Of a stretch of 64,000 nucleotides of DNA, positions 26,732-36,268 are shown piece by piece. Source of the stretch: Pseudocolwellia sp049933045. GTDB taxonomy: Bacteria; Pseudomonadota; Gammaproteobacteria; Enterobacterales; Alteromonadaceae. Within the stretch, counting starts at the first letter, position 1, and every line of letters begins with the position of its first letter. A program made the translations under genes and the position numbers. Below the pieces are notes generated by a model. The model did no database searches. It was not told the origin of the DNA and worked only from the letters and a program-made list of their open reading frames with translations. The stretch is taken from assembly GCF_049933045.1 (NCBI RefSeq), contig NZ_CP187926.1:2108001-2172000 (forward strand), given 5' to 3'.

Positions 26732-27331
26732 ATGACTTCTAGAACAATCGTATTAGGCTCAACATCTCCTTTTCGAAAGGCATTATTAGAAAAACTAAAT
26801 ATATCTTTCGAGTGTGCAAAACCTAATATAGATGAAACAGCGCAAGAAGGTGAAACTTCTATAAAGCTTGTTGAAAGATTAGCGATAGAAAAAGCACAAG
26901 CTATCACAGGTTACTCTAATGCACTTATTATAGGTTCAGATCAAGTTGCCTTATGTGAAGGTGAAATTCTCGGTAAACCTCATAACTTTGATAATGCGGT
27001 AAAACAGCTAACTAAGTTTAGTGGTAAAGCTGTCACCTTTTATACAGGACTTTGTGTTTTAGACTCTAAAACAAATAAAGTCACGTCATTAGTTGAACCC
27101 TTTACTGTTCATTTTAATGAATTATCGCAAAGTGAAATTATCCACTATATAAAAGCAGAGGAGCCGTACAACTGTGCAGGAAGTTTTAAAAGTGAAGGTT
27201 TAGGAATTTGTTTGTTTAAAAAATTAGAAGGTGAAGATCCGAACTCACTTATCGGTTTACCTTTAATCAAACTGATCAGTTTATTTAAACAACATGATTT
27301 TGATGTATTAAACGAGCAACCAACTAGCTAA
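26732..27331 (+). CDS. yceF: Maf-family nucleoside triphosphate pyrophosphatase (YceF-like)
   Basis: 199-aa Maf/HAM1-fold house-cleaning enzyme; the YceF branch hydrolyses 7-methyl-GTP. The N-terminal GSTSPFRKALLEKL loop, the ALIIGSDQVA region with the catalytic Asp, and the GLPLIKLI C-terminus fit. Starts 117 bases from divergent yceD and ends convergent with rluC, sharing a terminator. Confidence 0.92.
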   Translation: MTSRTIVLGSTSPFRKALLEKLNISFECAKPNIDETAQEGETSIKLVERLAIEKAQAITGYSNALIIGSDQVALCEGEILGKPHNFDNAVKQLTKFSGKAVTFYTGLCVLDSKTNKVTSLVEPFTVHFNELSQSEIIHYIKAEEPYNCAGSFKSEGLGICLFKKLEGEDPNSLIGLPLIKLISLFKQHDFDVLNEQPTS

Positions 27332-27373
27332 TAGTCCCCTTCTATTTTATTTTATTAAAGTAATTCGAAAAAC

Positions 27374-27411
27374 AAAAAAGCCATTTATCGTAATAGATAA
27401 ATGGCTTTTTA
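27374..27411. terminator. Shared terminator between maf and rluC
   Basis: AAAGCCATTTATC/GATAAATGGCTTT stem with a short loop, with A-run and T-run on either side, so it serves both convergent genes. Confidence 0.9.
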
Positions 27412-27456
27412 ATATTTTACAAAATAACTAATGTAGCTATTTAATTTAGTTAGTAA

Positions 27457-28443
27457 CTAATGACCTCTAGCTTTAACCAACTTATTTAAGGCTTTTTGTA
27501 ATTCACCATCTAAAGGTGCTTCTACTTTCATACGCTCGTTACTTAACGGATGAGTAAACTCGATACTTGCTGCATGTAAAAATAAGCGTTTAAGACCAAT
27601 TGTCTTCATTTCTTCATCAAAGCCTTCATGACCATATTTAGCATCACAAGCAATAGAATGACCTTTAACTTGGCAATGTACACGTATTTGGTGTGTTCTA
27701 CCTGTTACAGGAAATGCTCTAACTAAAGTGGCATTTTGATATTGCTGTAATATTTTAAAACGCGTTTCAGATTCTTTACCATTAATGTTATCTACAATAA
27801 CAACACGCTCACCTGATTTTAAATCATTCTTTCTCAAGCCTTCAGTAACTTTAGTTACTTTTGCAGACCATTGGCCTTTAACTAAAGCATGATAAAACTT
27901 TTGAACTGTTTTATTACGCAGTTGCTCATGAAGGTTTCTTAACGCCGAACGTTTTTTAGCAATAACTAAACAACCTGAAGTATCTCGATCAAGACGATGC
28001 ACAAGTTCTAACATTCTCGCATCAGGTCGAAGTGCTCTCATCGCTTCAATTAACCCAAAGCTTAAACCACTGCCACCATGAACAGCCATGCCTGAAGGTT
28101 TATTAATAACAATTAAACGCTCATCTTCAAACAATATTTGTTTTTCTAAATTAGCAACAATGTTTAGTTGTGTTGAAACTGTATCAGTTTTTTCAGCTAA
28201 TCTGATGGGAGCTATTCGTAAAATATCTTCATCAACTAATTTATATTCGGGTTTGATACGTTTTTTATTCGCGCGAATTTCGCCTTTACGTAATAACCTA
28301 TAGATGTGACTTTTCGGAACACCTTTCAGTGTTTTAACTAAAAAGTTATCAACTCGTTGACCAGCATCTTCACTGTCAATTGTAATAAACCTAACTTTAG
28401 GTCTATCATTTTCATTCGTATTATTTTCTTTCAATCGATTCAA
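27457..28443 (-). CDS. rluC: 23S rRNA pseudouridine synthase RluC
   Basis: 328-aa enzyme that makes pseudouridines at positions 955, 2504 and 2580 of 23S rRNA in E. coli. N-terminal S4 RNA-binding domain (about residues 25-85, RVDNFLVKTLKGVPKSHIYR). Catalytic Asp in VHRLDRDTSGCLV at about residue 150. GRTHQIRVH and KYGHEGF follow. Divergent from rne, the conserved rluC/rne arrangement. Confidence 0.95.
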   Translation of the reverse strand: MNRLKENNTNENDRPKVRFITIDSEDAGQRVDNFLVKTLKGVPKSHIYRLLRKGEIRANKKRIKPEYKLVDEDILRIAPIRLAEKTDTVSTQLNIVANLEKQILFEDERLIVINKPSGMAVHGGSGLSFGLIEAMRALRPDARMLELVHRLDRDTSGCLVIAKKRSALRNLHEQLRNKTVQKFYHALVKGQWSAKVTKVTEGLRKNDLKSGERVVIVDNINGKESETRFKILQQYQNATLVRAFPVTGRTHQIRVHCQVKGHSIACDAKYGHEGFDEEMKTIGLKRLFLHAASIEFTHPLSNERMKVEAPLDGELQKALNKLVKARGH

Positions 28444-29086
28444 TTACTATTGTTTTCGTTCAATAAGCCGAGTTTATCACAATTCATTTGATAATTAAGC
28501 GAATTAAGTGAGGTATTTAATTGCTAAATCTAACAATATAGTGGGATAATAAAGAGGATAGAATTTTAAATAAAGACTATCCTAATAAATGGAAGTTCTT
28601 AGTGAAACGTAAGAGATGAAATGCGGCTACTTTATTATGCGTCATTCGAGATGAATGAAACGACATAATAAATGAATGGCCTTTTGTAACATTTAACACA
28701 TCTAACAAATGTAACTAGTTAAAGAGACTACATAAACATTATATCCAGCGCAAAAGAACCATTGTAACAATATTTAGTAAAAGAACATTTTCAGGTATAG
28801 ATAAACGACAACATAACGATAAGTACTATCGTGTCCACTACACCATCGCTAAAAGCCTTTACTAAAATTTACACAGCACTCATGCTGAAGAACATAAAGA
28901 AATATATTCACTATGACCAATTGTCATAGTTAGATTAATACAATCAGATTTTATAACAGCTTACTACGCAATATGGCGTACTAAGATTGACAGCCGAGAG
29001 GTTGACGAATTGCTGTTTTACTTTACCAAGATTGCTTTGTGTACCAAGCAAATTGATTGCTGTGACTAAAAAAGAGTCACACAACT
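28444..29086 (+). promoter_or_regulatory. rluC-rne divergent region and long rne leader
   Basis: 643 bases with no convincing open frame. By analogy with E. coli, whose rne leader is long and is the target of RNase E autoregulation, most of it is likely the rne 5' untranslated region. The visible structure nearest the gene is a TGTGACT/AGTCACA hairpin (29061-29081), listed separately. I did not identify the promoters firmly. Confidence 0.55.
29061..29081 (+). promoter_or_regulatory. Hairpin at the rne translation start
   Basis: TGTGACT and AGTCACA form a seven-base-pair stem closing an A-rich loop. It ends five bases before the ATG, exactly where a ribosome site should be; the only purine-rich candidate is AAAAAAGAG in the loop and stem. 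The stem could limit initiation and be a cleavage target for RNase E itself (inference). Confidence 0.6.
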
Positions 29087-32083
29087 ATGAAACGTATGTT
29101 AATTAACGCTACCCAATCTGAAGAGTTGCGCGTAGCACTTGTTGATGGTCAACAACTATATGATTTAGATATAGAAAGTCCAGGCCATGAACAAAAAAAA
29201 TCAAATATCTACAAAGCTAAGATCACTCGTATAGAGCCATCTTTAGAAGCTGCTTTCGTTGACTACGGCGCTGACCGCCACGGTTTCCTTCCAATGAAAG
29301 AAATTGCCCGAGAATACTTTCCAAAAGGTTATTCTTTCCAAGGCAGACCAAACATCAAAGAAGTACTCCACGAAGGACAAGAAGTTATTGTTCAAATTGA
29401 TAAAGAAGAACGCGGTCAAAAAGGCGCGGCACTTACAACTTTTATCAGTTTAGCGGGTAGTTATTTAGTATTAATGCCTAATAACCCTCGTGCTGGTGGA
29501 ATATCTCGCCGTATCGAAGGCGATGAAAGAACAGATTTAAAAACATCTTTAAGCAAACTTAGCTTACCTAAAGGCATGGGACTTATTGTTCGTACGGCTG
29601 GTGTTGGTAAAGCTTATGATGAATTAGAATGGGATTTAAGTGTTCTTCTTCATCACTGGAAAGCGATTGAAGATGCTTCAGCTAACCGCCCTGCTCCTTT
29701 CTTAATTCACCAAGAAACTGACGTTATTAAAAGAGCGATCAGAGATTACTTAAGAAGAGACATTGGCGAAATATTAATTGATCGCCCTAAAACTTACGAA
29801 AGTGTTAAAAAGCATATTGAAGTGGTTCGTCCTGACTTCATTAGCAAAGTAAAACTTTACACTAACGATGTTCCTTTATTTACCCATTACCAAATAGAAT
29901 CTCAAATAGAATCAGCCTTCCAACGTGAAGTACGTTTGCCTTCAGGTGGTTCAATAGTTATAGATCCTACAGAAGCAATGACTTCTATTGATATTAACTC
30001 TGCTAGAGCAACAAAAGGCGGAGACATAGAAGAAACAGCATTCAATACAAACTTAGAAGCTGCAGAAGAAATTGCTCGTCAATTAAGACTTCGTGATTTA
30101 GGTGGACTTGTTGTTATCGATTTTATTGATATGACGCCAGTACGCCATCAACGTGAAGTTGAAAACAGAATGCGTGATGCAGTTAGACCAGATAGAGCTC
30201 GTATCCAATTAGGTCGTATCTCTCGCTTTGGTTTACTTGAAATGTCTCGTCAACGTTTACGTCCATCTATTGGCGAAACTAGCCAAGGTGTATGTCCTCG
30301 TTGTAATGGTACAGGTCATGTACGTGGCGTTGAATCTTTAGCACTTTCTATCCTTCGCTTAATGGAAGAAGAAGCAATTAAAGAGAACACATTACATGTA
30401 CAAGCACATGTTCCTGTTCCTGTTGCTACTTATCTATTAAATGAAAAGCGTCGCTCTGTAATGCATATTGAAAAGCATCACAGTGTTCACGTTTTAATTA
30501 TTCCTAACCCTCATATGGACACACCTCAATATGAAGTTGTTAGAATAAAAGAAGATGAAACAGTTACTGAAGCAAGTTACGAATTACCGATAAAACAAGC
30601 AGTAGTTGAAGAAGCAGTAATGCCTAAGTTTAATGCTGATGCAGTTAAACGTGATGAACCTGCCCTTCAAGGTATGGCTTCACCTAAGCAAAATGCACCT
30701 CTACCAACGAAAGCACCAGCTCCAGTTGTTGAAGCAAAACCTGTGGCTAAATCAAGCGGTGGATTCTTTGGTTGGTTAAAAGCTTTATTTGTTAGTGAAG
30801 AAGTGCCAGAACCTATTAAGGCTCCAGCACCGAAAACTGATACTCGTCGCCCTCAAAAGCCTCGTAATACAAACAAGCGTAACCCTAGAAACGATAAACG
30901 TAATGAGAAAAGAACCAACGTTCCTAAACCGGAAGTTGAAGCTAAAGACGTTAAAACGACTAAGCCTGTTCGTAAACCTACTCATAATAAAGAAACTAAG
31001 CCAAAAGAAGAAAAAGTAGCTGAACGTAGACAACGTCGTAATAATCGCAAAAAAGTGAGAGTTAACGACCAAAGAAACGTAGCTAAACCTGAAGAAACAG
31101 TAAAAGCGAATGAAGTGGTAAAACCTCAAACAACACCTGTAGTTGAAAATGTTGTTTTAGATACTGCAGCAACAGCTACACCAGTTGATGAAAATGCTAC
31201 CGTTGCTAACACTGAGAAAGCGAATACTGAAGAGCGTCCTAGAAATAGACGTACTCCAAGACATTTACGTACTCATGGACAACGTAAACGTCGTCCAAAT
31301 AATGAAACTGAAGTAAAAGAAGGTGAAGTTTCAGCGGATACATCAACAGAGGTTCAACAGAACTTACCATTTGATGAAACGCCTGCTGTAGATGCTCCTA
31401 CTCAAGTAGCTCAAGTAACTACAGAGCAACCAAGTGTTGCTCCAGTAGAAACGAAAGTAGAAGTAGAAAGCACGCCTGTTGAAGCTTCAGTAGTTCAAGC
31501 TAGTCCAGTTGAAGCACCTAAAGTTGAAACAGTTACTTCTGAAGAAAAGACAGTTGAAGTTCCAGTACAAGCTGAAAGCCCTGCTCCAGTAGTTGAAGCT
31601 GTAGAAAGTAAACCAGTTGAAGCCGCACCTGCAATAATTGCAGAACCTGCCGTTCAAACTGTTGCACCTACTGCTCCTGCTCAGAATGTAGAGACTACGC
31701 CAGAAGCTGTTGAAGTAACAAAAGTTGAAGAGGCTACACCTGTTGAAGCTAAAGTAACTGAAACAGTAGCGCAAAATGCTGAAGAAGTTACTCCTGCAAA
31801 AGCTGACACTGAACTTGAAGTACCAGAGAAAGTTGCAGCACCAGTTAAGCCTAAAGCAGTAAGAAAAGCTAAAATGCCTAAAGGCACAAAAGCAGCAGCG
31901 AGTGTTAAGCAAGGTAAAGCGTCATCACCAATGACTAAGCCTACTGCTACAGCTATTGTTGGTAATATCCCAACAGCAGCACTAACGAATGAAGAAAGAC
32001 CTAAGCATGTTGCTTCAGGCCGTTCAGCAATGGTTTCAAGTGTTATCAGCAAAAGTTCAGCTGGTCCAACTAAGCCTCAGTAA
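29087..32083 (+). CDS. rne: Ribonuclease E
   Basis: Endoribonuclease and degradosome scaffold (998 aa; E. coli 1061). The catalytic half (about residues 1-510) is close to E. coli: S1 domain at about 35-125 and the metal-site Asp residues in TSIDINSARAT and VVIDFIDMTP. The zinc-link CPRCNGTGHV is at about 404-413. After a membrane-binding segment (FFGWLKALFV, about residue 565) comes an Arg/Lys-rich RNA-binding region. A Val/Glu/Pro/Ala-rich low-complexity tract (about 760-930) follows, with a conserved C-terminal tip that in relatives binds PNPase. Many frames opposite the repeats are shadows. Confidence 0.97.
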   Translation: MKRMLINATQSEELRVALVDGQQLYDLDIESPGHEQKKSNIYKAKITRIEPSLEAAFVDYGADRHGFLPMKEIAREYFPKGYSFQGRPNIKEVLHEGQEVIVQIDKEERGQKGAALTTFISLAGSYLVLMPNNPRAGGISRRIEGDERTDLKTSLSKLSLPKGMGLIVRTAGVGKAYDELEWDLSVLLHHWKAIEDASANRPAPFLIHQETDVIKRAIRDYLRRDIGEILIDRPKTYESVKKHIEVVRPDFISKVKLYTNDVPLFTHYQIESQIESAFQREVRLPSGGSIVIDPTEAMTSIDINSARATKGGDIEETAFNTNLEAAEEIARQLRLRDLGGLVVIDFIDMTPVRHQREVENRMRDAVRPDRARIQLGRISRFGLLEMSRQRLRPSIGETSQGVCPRCNGTGHVRGVESLALSILRLMEEEAIKENTLHVQAHVPVPVATYLLNEKRRSVMHIEKHHSVHVLIIPNPHMDTPQYEVVRIKEDETVTEASYELPIKQAVVEEAVMPKFNADAVKRDEPALQGMASPKQNAPLPTKAPAPVVEAKPVAKSSGGFFGWLKALFVSEEVPEPIKAPAPKTDTRRPQKPRNTNKRNPRNDKRNEKRTNVPKPEVEAKDVKTTKPVRKPTHNKETKPKEEKVAERRQRRNNRKKVRVNDQRNVAKPEETVKANEVVKPQTTPVVENVVLDTAATATPVDENATVANTEKANTEERPRNRRTPRHLRTHGQRKRRPNNETEVKEGEVSADTSTEVQQNLPFDETPAVDAPTQVAQVTTEQPSVAPVETKVEVESTPVEASVVQASPVEAPKVETVTSEEKTVEVPVQAESPAPVVEAVESKPVEAAPAIIAEPAVQTVAPTAPAQNVETTPEAVEVTKVEEATPVEAKVTETVAQNAEEVTPAKADTELEVPEKVAAPVKPKAVRKAKMPKGTKAAASVKQGKASSPMTKPTATAIVGNIPTAALTNEERPKHVASGRSAMVSSVISKSSAGPTKPQ

Positions 32084-32126
32084 GTGTTAGTAATAACAGT
32101 ATAAAGACATTATATTGTTAAAATAA

Positions 32127-32153
32127 AAAACCAGCTTAATCGCTGGTTTTTTT
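32127..32153 (+). terminator. rne terminator
   Basis: AACCAGC/GCTGGTT stem, TTAATC loop, then TTTTTTT on the plus strand, 45 bases after the rne stop. Confidence 0.9.
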
Positions 32154-32226
32154 ATGTCTATTATTCGACTAATAAGCGCATTGAATAAAGCTAGTGTTCC
32201 TTTATATGAAATAAAGCTGATAACTA

Positions 32227-33078
32227 GGGGCTGTTGATCTTTCACATTGACAGCCAAATCATTGCGCACGCCAGTGCTAGCATACTCTCGAACTGTAATT
32301 TCAATTTATCATACCTTGTAGCTATAGAACGGAAATGTTTTAGCCTTGCAAATGCATTTTCAACTAAGTGCCTATATTTATACAAGCACCAATCAATATC
32401 ACCATTACCTGTTTTTGAATTTTGCTTTCTCGGTATTATAGGGATTGAGTTGCGCTCTCGAACTTTATTTCTTATAGCTTCACTATCATAGCCTTTGTCT
32501 GCGATAACAAAATCACCTTGAGGTAATAATTCAATCAGCTCATTTGCCACTTTACTATCATGAACATCACCACCTGTAATAATAAATTCGATAGGCAAAC
32601 CATAACTATCAACAGCTAAGTGAATTTTACTCGTATTACCCCCTCGACTTAACGCTATCGCTTGCTCTTGTTTAGATGCAGCACCTGTACTGTGTTGGTG
32701 TGCTTTAATATAGCTACCATCAATGAACTCCCACTCTACATCACTATTAGCGGATAACGATTTGAATAACCTCATCAATATTCCCTTTCTCGACCAAAGA
32801 AGGAACCTGCGATAAATGGTATTCCATAAACCAAAACACTCTGGTAAGTCACGCCATGGGCAGCCGACACGCAAGCGATATAAAATTCCTTCCATCGTTT
32901 GTCTGTGTTCAAGCTTGTTATAAACTCTATCTTCAAGCAAAATAGCTTTTAGCTTCGACCACAACTCATCAGTGAGCATTAATCGGGGCATGGTGATCTC
33001 GTAAGGTTTGTTTTTGGCGAAGTAAATTATACGAGATTACCGCTTACGTATAAAATTAAAACAAAGATCAACACCCCC
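32227..33078 (-). mobile_element. IS5-family insertion sequence (IS427-like)
   Basis: 852-base element with terminal inverted repeats GGGGCTGTTGATCTTT (left) and GGGGGTGTTGATCTTT (right, reverse complement), 15 of 16 matching. TA flanks both ends (32225-32226 and 33079-33080), consistent with a two-base target duplication. One transposase gene fills it. Inserted between the rne terminator and a decayed LysR gene. Confidence 0.9.
32242..32991 (-). CDS. IS5-family transposase, single frame, apparently intact
   Basis: 249 aa. DUF4096-type N-terminal domain (LTDELWSKLKAILL, GCPWRDLPECFG), then a DDE domain with Asp in EFIDGSYIKAHQ, Asp in VIADKGYDSE, and Glu in LVENAFARLKHFR. Many IS427 relatives use two overlapping frames joined by frameshift; here the frame is continuous, so it may be active. 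Stop lies 15 bases inside the left end. Confidence 0.92.
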   Translation of the reverse strand: MPRLMLTDELWSKLKAILLEDRVYNKLEHRQTMEGILYRLRVGCPWRDLPECFGLWNTIYRRFLLWSRKGILMRLFKSLSANSDVEWEFIDGSYIKAHQHSTGAASKQEQAIALSRGGNTSKIHLAVDSYGLPIEFIITGGDVHDSKVANELIELLPQGDFVIADKGYDSEAIRNKVRERNSIPIIPRKQNSKTGNGDIDWCLYKYRHLVENAFARLKHFRSIATRYDKLKLQFESMLALACAMIWLSM

Positions 33079-33152
33079 TAATAAAACAAAAAACAATCAA
33101 GATAAAGTTAAACGGATAAGTCGGATCTTAGAATAAAATTAAATGATTAAAC

Positions 33153-33800
33153 CTAATGAGTTAACAAGTCACGTAATAATTCTCTTAGTCTTTTGAAAAC
33201 CTCTAAATTACTGTGTCGTAGATGTTGCAGTAAATCTACATTCACATGTCACTCCATTTCTTTAAACTCTAACGAGCTTAACCAGTTCCCCACTTTCGAC
33301 AAACTCGTTAGCGATATGATCAAGTAAAGAACACCAGCTAAGCCCCTGAAGAGTTAATTCCAGCAACAAGAAGTAATTATAGGCATAACATACATCAGGG
33401 CTAAACTTTAATTGGAAACTACTCGTTTGCGTATTACGAGACCGTATCAGCAACTGTCGCTACAAGCTTAACTCATCAAAGCTCTTACAAGCTTTTGTTG
33501 AAAGTTCATGCGACTTGGCTACATATAAATCAAATGTTACAAACCCTATACATTCATAACCTAAATAGCTAGGCAGCGTTAATTCGATAAGATCAATCAA
33601 TACCTGTAAGTGCTTTTTCACTCTTAAGCATATCGATAATATCGAAACTAGATGTACTTAAAAATAATAATGTAATATACAGATATTGGACTTTTAACTC
33701 ATTAATTACATTCGTAAGGGCTTTAAAAGGTTTACCTTGGTCAAAAGCGATCGTTACTTCTGTTAGTGCTCGGTTATTTATCAGGCAGAGTTCGGTTTAA
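33153..33800 (-). pseudogene. Decayed LysR-type regulator, effector domain only
   Basis: On the minus strand, stretches resembling a LysR substrate-binding domain run in order but in different frames. TEVTIAFDQGKPFKAL to FDIIDMLKSEKALTGID is at about 33800-33615. IELTLPSYLGYECIGF then FDLYVAKSHEL is at about 33610-33470. LQGLSWCSLLDHIANEF to GELVKLVRV is at 33453-33262, then VDLLQHLRHSNLEVF to a TAG at 33153. The first break coincides with a repeated GATT (TATTGATTGATC). The helix-turn-helix half is missing. Adjacent to the IS5-family element. Confidence 0.62.
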
Positions 33801-33891
33801 ATTATTTAGGAGAGGGTTTTAGGCATTACTTTAAGTTGTAAAGTAACTTTTGAGATTGGATAACTGGAGACTTAACACTTAGACATAAAAA

Positions 33892-35175
33892 TTAAACAGG
33901 TGAAACTGACGTACTTACTTCTATTCTATTACGCCCATTCTCTTTAGCTACATACATAGCTTGATCGGCTTTATTAATAAGTTGTTCAAACGTTTCGCTC
34001 TCATCGATTAGCATTGAAATCCCCATACTGAGTGTTACGTTTAATTCTTTGCCTTCTACTATAAGACAATCTTTAATCAAAGAATTTTGAATACGTTTAG
34101 CTATCTCAATACCACCATCAACATCACAGTCAGGTAAAATAATAATGAATTCTTCACCGCCGTAACGACCTAGAAAATCGATACTACGTATTTCTTTATT
34201 ACAAATTTTACAAATATGTTTTAGTAACTCATCTCCAATTTGATGACCATAAACATCATTAACATTTTTGAAGTAATCACAATCTAATAAAATAAGTGTC
34301 AAATTGTTATGAATTCGATCTGTGCGAGATAGTTCTAAGTCACCTCTTTCAAAAAGCGCACGTCTGTTTGCCACTTTAGTTAAAGGGTCGGTATTAGACA
34401 ACTGCTCTAAAACACGCGTTCTATCTTCAACAATGTTTTTCATCATAGCTAAAGAAACCATGGTTTCACTTAACTTGTGGTTCATTAAATTAAAAGCGGT
34501 AACGATACTATCAAATTCATCTGACTGATTAGAAAGTTTTATTTTTTGAAAGTTTCCACTATGGTTATTTTCGAAAGCATTTTTAACTTCGCTTAGAGAT
34601 ACTTTGAACACCTTACTCAATCGGCTCGAGCCATATAATAAAATTAAAATACTTACAGCAAGAAGAATAAAAATAAATAAGGCTTGGCGTTGAACAACAT
34701 CATAAATATCTTTTTGAACCATATTAGAAAGCTGAACTGAGTCAGCTCTTATGACTTCTAATTGAATCATCAGTCGTGTTTTTAGATGGTTTTTTATCGA
34801 CTCACTTGCATCGTTCAACTTGTTTTCATTCATTTTACTAAAGAGTTGTTTAGCACTTTGGTTTTGGCTATTAATGCTATTTTGAATAATCTGTTGTTGA
34901 GGCGTTAATTCAGGAGCAGACTTAAGTAAGTTCATTAATTTACTTTGTAATTTTAACCAATTATCTGCGTTATAATCACTTGCGTAAATGTTATCACTAG
35001 TAACTAATTGCTTTAAGATATTAGCGTGATTAGCTACTTTTTGAGTGTAATGCTCACGACTAAAAGCAAGTTCAACCTTCTGAAATGACCATACAATACT
35101 TCCCACAATCACAGCAAATAAAATACAACAGCTCACGGTAAAAAAATAGATCCGTTGGCTAAGGCTTACCTTCAT
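33892..35175 (-). CDS. Membrane diguanylate cyclase (GGDEF)
   Basis: 427 aa. Two transmembrane helices (about residues 8-30 and 163-183) bracket a periplasmic, mostly helical sensor domain. A HAMP-like linker is followed by a GGDEF domain (about 255-420). The active site reads GGEEF in LGRYGGEEFIIILPD, and the inhibitory RxxD site (RSID) lies five residues before it, so it should make c-di-GMP under product inhibition. It starts 13 bases after the periplasmic-binding-protein gene, in the same operon, suggesting the two form one sensor pathway. Confidence 0.92.
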   Translation of the reverse strand: MKVSLSQRIYFFTVSCCILFAVIVGSIVWSFQKVELAFSREHYTQKVANHANILKQLVTSDNIYASDYNADNWLKLQSKLMNLLKSAPELTPQQQIIQNSINSQNQSAKQLFSKMNENKLNDASESIKNHLKTRLMIQLEVIRADSVQLSNMVQKDIYDVVQRQALFIFILLAVSILILLYGSSRLSKVFKVSLSEVKNAFENNHSGNFQKIKLSNQSDEFDSIVTAFNLMNHKLSETMVSLAMMKNIVEDRTRVLEQLSNTDPLTKVANRRALFERGDLELSRTDRIHNNLTLILLDCDYFKNVNDVYGHQIGDELLKHICKICNKEIRSIDFLGRYGGEEFIIILPDCDVDGGIEIAKRIQNSLIKDCLIVEGKELNVTLSMGISMLIDESETFEQLINKADQAMYVAKENGRNRIEVSTSVSPV

Positions 35176-35188
35176 ATTTTTAACCTTC

Positions 35189-36199
35189 TCATAGCGGTAT
35201 ATTTACTGCGCCAGGATCAACTTGAATCATTGCTCTGCTATCAATAAAATCGTCAATATTTGGCATTTCATTATATTCACTCATTTGCATATCTATAGCC
35301 CATGCTGCTTGAGATTTTATATTAAAGATTAATGACTGGTTTAATCCAAGTTTAAAAACATAATCATCCCAAACCCAATCTATAAATGAAGGATCAGAAT
35401 GAAGTTCATCAATAACGATCTTTTTAGATTTCTCTGGATGTGTTGCAATATAAGCAATCGCGACATTTAACCCTTGAATAAGACATGTTGCTTTTTCTAC
35501 AAGTAAATCATCTGCAATTTTAGAGATTAAGTTAAAACTTAACGTATTTACATTTTTAGTGTTTTGAACCGTGACTTTATTTTTTAATAACTTCACCGCA
35601 TTAAAAGCAAAAGGTTCCCAAGGTACAATCGCGTCAACTTCATTGTTATTTAAACCGTTAATTAGATCTGCTGGCTTGTAATTATAAAGTTCAACATCTT
35701 CAACACTAAGCCCTTCAATTGCCAACAAAGTACTTAAAAAATATTCACTCGCACTGCCTTTAGTAACACCGATCTTTTTACCTTTAAGTTCAGCTGCAGA
35801 TTTAACTTTATCAACTTGGTAAGTTAATAACTTTACATCATTATCTGATTGAACGAACATTGCATGTGTAACGAAGGCTTGTTTAGTTAAACTTTGAAAT
35901 GCAATAACAGAATCAGAGCTTGTACCAAAGTCGACTTCACCCTTAATAACGTTATCAAAAGCAGCTAAGCCGCCAAGCACTTCATTGTATTCAACTTCGA
36001 CACAGGTATCTTCAAAAGCATTAATAGATTTAGCAATATAAAAAGGTGTAGATAATGGTGATTTAGATACAGCTATTGATACAGAATACTTTTCAACTTT
36101 ATTAAAGTAATGAGGTTTTAAATACAGGAAGGCTCCAGCAATAAGAAGAATTACAATAAGAAAAAATAATAAAGAACGAATTCGTGTCAAAGCTAACAA
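35189..36199 (-). CDS. Periplasmic substrate-binding protein, NMT1/SsuA-like
   Basis: 336 aa with an N-terminal hydrophobic anchor (about residues 9-28) and a type II periplasmic-binding fold. SIAVSKSPLSTPFYIAKS starts the domain; GKKIGVTKGSASEYFLST and AIVPWEPFAF are typical of NMT1/THI5 and sulfonate/taurine-binding proteins. No ABC permease or ATPase gene is nearby; instead it is followed by a membrane diguanylate cyclase. It is therefore more likely a sensor partner than a transporter component (inference). An IS200-type copy ends 70 bases upstream. Confidence 0.85.
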   Translation of the reverse strand: MLALTRIRSLLFFLIVILLIAGAFLYLKPHYFNKVEKYSVSIAVSKSPLSTPFYIAKSINAFEDTCVEVEYNEVLGGLAAFDNVIKGEVDFGTSSDSVIAFQSLTKQAFVTHAMFVQSDNDVKLLTYQVDKVKSAAELKGKKIGVTKGSASEYFLSTLLAIEGLSVEDVELYNYKPADLINGLNNNEVDAIVPWEPFAFNAVKLLKNKVTVQNTKNVNTLSFNLISKIADDLLVEKATCLIQGLNVAIAYIATHPEKSKKIVIDELHSDPSFIDWVWDDYVFKLGLNQSLIFNIKSQAAWAIDMQMSEYNEMPNIDDFIDSRAMIQVDPGAVNIPL

Positions 36200-36268
36200 C
36201 TTAAAAATTAATCATACCTCTATTATAGACCTTATTTATTTATTCAGCTATTTCAGAAGCGAATAAAT

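Noticed and set aside
31487..31912. Long open frames opposite the rne C-terminal half
   Set aside because: They are the antisense of the Val/Glu/Pro/Ala repeats of RNase E, rich in Phe/Ser/Cys, with no ribosome site; composition shadows.
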